Origin: Hymenobacter piscis
Lineage (GTDB): Bacteria; Bacteroidota; Bacteroidia; Cytophagales; Hymenobacteraceae
DNA length: 64,000 nucleotides
Reading direction: 5' to 3'
Assembly (NCBI RefSeq): GCF_018760735.1
Contig: NZ_JAHHZN010000010.1
Location: 62,001 to 126,000 of the forward strand
Shown here piece after piece: positions 62,464-64,000 of this stretch (positions are counted from its first letter, which is position 1; every line of letters begins with the position of its first letter). Position numbers and translations under genes: made by a program. Below the pieces are notes generated by a model. It was not told the DNA's origin and did not search any database. It saw nothing but the letters and a program-made list of their open reading frames with translations.

Positions 62464-63549
62464 TTATTCCATTCTATTTAATTCAGTCGCTCCTTGTAGT
62501 GCACCAATTGATTCAAATACTTCATTTTGGTCTTGCTCTTCCGTCCAGCCCATTTTAGAAAGCTCTGAACGCACTTGATTCTCAGACTTATCCTTGACAA
62601 AGTGGTAGAAAGCAAAATCTACTACTTTCATAGGAACCCTTTCCAACTGATATGAAGTTAAATTTGAAGCTAGTCGCAACATCCCAATTGCATAGGTGAA
62701 ACCGAGTTGGAAAATCCAGCTTATAACCAATCCTATCCATCCAGTATTTAGAGACTTGATTGTTAAGCCCGCTTCTAGTCGAAGCTTTAAAAATTCAAAG
62801 AATCCAATCGCCTCGTAATTAATTTCTTGCAATATTATATGATATTGAAAATATTGATTAGAACCGTAAACGAGAACTACCATTCCAATAAGCGTATAGT
62901 TTAGAATGTCGTAATTGGTGAAGTTGCTTGCCTTAATCAAAAACTTAAAAGCAAATCCAATTGCAAGGGCAACACCAACCTCAAAAAGCCCTATTACATA
63001 AATTCCTTTTACAGAGAGTATAGCGACAACATATCCAAGTAAAAGGGCTGTAAGCAATCCTCCAACAATCGGAATCCACAATTTCGGTTCTCTTCGTTTT
63101 TTTGGCGTGGGTAAGCTTTCAGGGATTTCGTAATCATCCCAATTATTTGCCTTTTCTGTCTGTTGTTCTAACTCTGTTAAGGCTTCTATGTCAAACTCTT
63201 TTTCGGTCTGTTGGAATGCATAGATAAAGAGCTTGACCCTTTTTGAATTTCTTCCAATATCCCAGAATTCGTTTCCAAGAGATACGCTTTTCACTTTTAC
63301 CTTGCCGTAGTCAAAGGTTACAGTAATTTTCTGTCCCCATTGCCACAAGTCTCTCTTTATTTTTGCTTCGGCAGATTTTTCGTCCTGATACACTAAATCC
63401 CAACCAAGTTTTTCGAAAGTCTTTACGACAATTGGTATAAAGACAATCCGATTAAGGTCCGTCCTAAATTCTTCATCATACTTGGGAGACCAAGAGACAC
63501 TATGCTTCTTCTTGATTGTCGATTCGTATTTCTTTAGTTCTTCTGTCAT
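62464..63549 (-). CDS. AT-rich membrane protein of unknown function
   Basis: A 361-aa protein. The N-terminal cytoplasmic domain (1-105) has SWSPKYDEEF and a KTFEKLGWDLVYQDEKSAEAKI-like stretch (about 40-61), then a KITVTFDYGKVKVKSVSLG strand pair. Hydrophobic helices lie at about 130-155, 160-185, 205-230 and 250-285, followed by a cytoplasmic tail ending NRME. I start at 63549; the frame runs to 63729, but those codons translate a dispersed repeat. It is strongly AT-rich against its surroundings and flanked by 13-bp direct repeats (62360-62372 and 63561-63573), suggesting a mobile cassette. Confidence 0.65.
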   Translation of the reverse strand: MTEELKKYESTIKKKHSVSWSPKYDEEFRTDLNRIVFIPIVVKTFEKLGWDLVYQDEKSAEAKIKRDLWQWGQKITVTFDYGKVKVKSVSLGNEFWDIGRNSKRVKLFIYAFQQTEKEFDIEALTELEQQTEKANNWDDYEIPESLPTPKKRREPKLWIPIVGGLLTALLLGYVVAILSVKGIYVIGLFEVGVALAIGFAFKFLIKASNFTNYDILNYTLIGMVVLVYGSNQYFQYHIILQEINYEAIGFFEFLKLRLEAGLTIKSLNTGWIGLVISWIFQLGFTYAIGMLRLASNLTSYQLERVPMKVVDFAFYHFVKDKSENQVRSELSKMGWTEEQDQNEVFESIGALQGATELNRME

Positions 63550-63560
63550 TTTAAATTTAC

Positions 63561-63573
63561 TGCTAACGTTTTG
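63561..63573 (+). repeat. 13-bp direct repeat, right of the AT-rich membrane protein
   Basis: TGCTAACGTTTTG again, 12 bp before the start codon, followed by GTCTTGGCG and a GTTTTGG/CCAAAAC pair. Confidence 0.6.
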
Positions 63574-63663
63574 GTCTTGGCGTTCAGGCGGGTCGCGGAG
63601 CCCCAAAACTGCCAACCAGCACTGAACCTGAATATAGCGGTTTCGCGAATCGCAGATACCTGC

Positions 63664-63704
63664 TGTAGAGACGCGTATCCGCGCTTCCTCGTTGAACGAA
63701 ACCG
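63664..63704. repeat. Single arm of a family B element
   Basis: GTAGAGACGCG...CTCGTTGAACGAAACC without a visible second arm; perhaps a truncated copy. Confidence 0.5.
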
Positions 63705-63785
63705 GGCCGCCCGCCCGCCCGGCCGACATGGGACGGCATACTTAACCGGCTTGCAATACCCCTTGTAATCAAATGATTATCATGG

Positions 63786-64000
63786 TTAGCGCAGTAAGTT
63801 TATAACCACCGTCTCCGCAGTGTACGTTTCCCCATTTGTCTGGCGGTAGTATACCCGAAATTGCTGCGGTCCGGAAGCGGTTGGTCGTTGTAAAAACATA
63901 AAAGGCCCTTGCTCCAATTCGTACGGCTGAAACGGCGTTCTACCGGCCAGGAGTGGCCCTGTCAGCAGGTCATTGAGAGGCGTGCCCGCCGGGTGCTGCC
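63786..64000 (-). CDS. Partial hypothetical protein (C-terminal end only)
   Basis: A minus-strand frame is open from the right window edge to a TAA at 63786, giving about 71 codons. It contains GRTPFQPYELEQGPFMFLQ and ends FRVYYRQTNGETYTAETVV, then INLLR. No start is inside the window. The alternating polar/aromatic pattern suggests a beta-rich domain. The frame is the only sensible coding explanation here, but the family is unknown. Confidence 0.55.
   Translation of the reverse strand, partial: QHPAGTPLNDLLTGPLLAGRTPFQPYELEQGPFMFLQRPTASGPQQFRVYYRQTNGETYTAETVVINLLR

Noticed and set aside
63550..63729. 60-codon N-terminal extension of the AT-rich membrane protein
   Set aside because: It translates a dispersed GTAGAGACGCG repeat and differs in composition from the rest of the gene.

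Overview
The window looks like a chromosome segment of a high-GC member of the Bacteroidota, most likely Hymenobacter or a close relative in the Cytophagales. The evidence is: repeated TAnnTTTG (-7 type) promoter boxes, absence of Shine-Dalgarno sequences, two Oar-like TonB-dependent receptors, a tRNA-Ala(GGC) pair typical of the phylum, and dispersed small palindromic repeats. The genus is inferred from gene style only.

Region 1 (1-28.3 kb) is a surface-polysaccharide or glycoconjugate locus, almost all on the minus strand. It holds about a dozen glycosyltransferases (GT2, GT4, GT8, GT61, and DPM1/ArnC-like membrane types). It also holds three DegT-type sugar aminotransferases: RffA/WecE-like, VioA-like and FdtB-like. 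With them are the FdtA-like ketoisomerase, a WecD-like GNAT and a NeuD/PglD-like acetyltransferase, a PglK/MsbA-like ABC exporter, Ugd plus UDP-glucuronate decarboxylase (UDP-xylose supply) and AsnB. Base composition is mosaic: several glycosyltransferases are clearly AT-rich. One GT2 gene occurs twice as a 1,022-bp near-perfect direct repeat around an AT-rich glycosyltransferase. There is also a decayed GT2 pseudogene and an IS5-type transposase remnant.

Region 2 (28.4-41.6 kb) holds an acyl-CoA-binding protein, a GlcD-like FAD oxidase divergent from an NlpC/P60 lipoprotein, and two Oar-like receptors sharing an almost identical promoter, leader and N-terminal module. Two identical tRNA-Ala genes, cysK-cysE and a cupin follow.

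Region 3 (41.8-50.9 kb) holds a HEAT-cyclophilin lipoprotein and then a signalling cluster: small secreted protein, histidine kinase, response regulator, and response-regulator/class III nucleotide cyclase. Convergent to these is a 901-aa nucleotide-transporter-like protein carrying HEAT repeats and a C-terminal cyclic-nucleotide-binding domain, and next to it an HD phosphohydrolase. I propose this as a phosphorelay, cNMP and effector module.

Region 4 (51-64 kb) holds an outer-membrane-type lipoprotein, a front-end fatty acid desaturase, and xanthine dehydrogenase (xdhA, xdhB) separated from xdhC by an AT-rich PD-(D/E)XK-like orphan and a small membrane protein. A DUF4136 lipoprotein, a GNAT, an AT-rich membrane protein flanked by 13-bp direct repeats, and a partial gene complete it.

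Across the window, convergent gene junctions are occupied by long inverted repeats that often contain or abut the stop codons. Several genes have the -7 box only 4-8 nt before the ATG, which predicts leaderless or nearly leaderless mRNAs.
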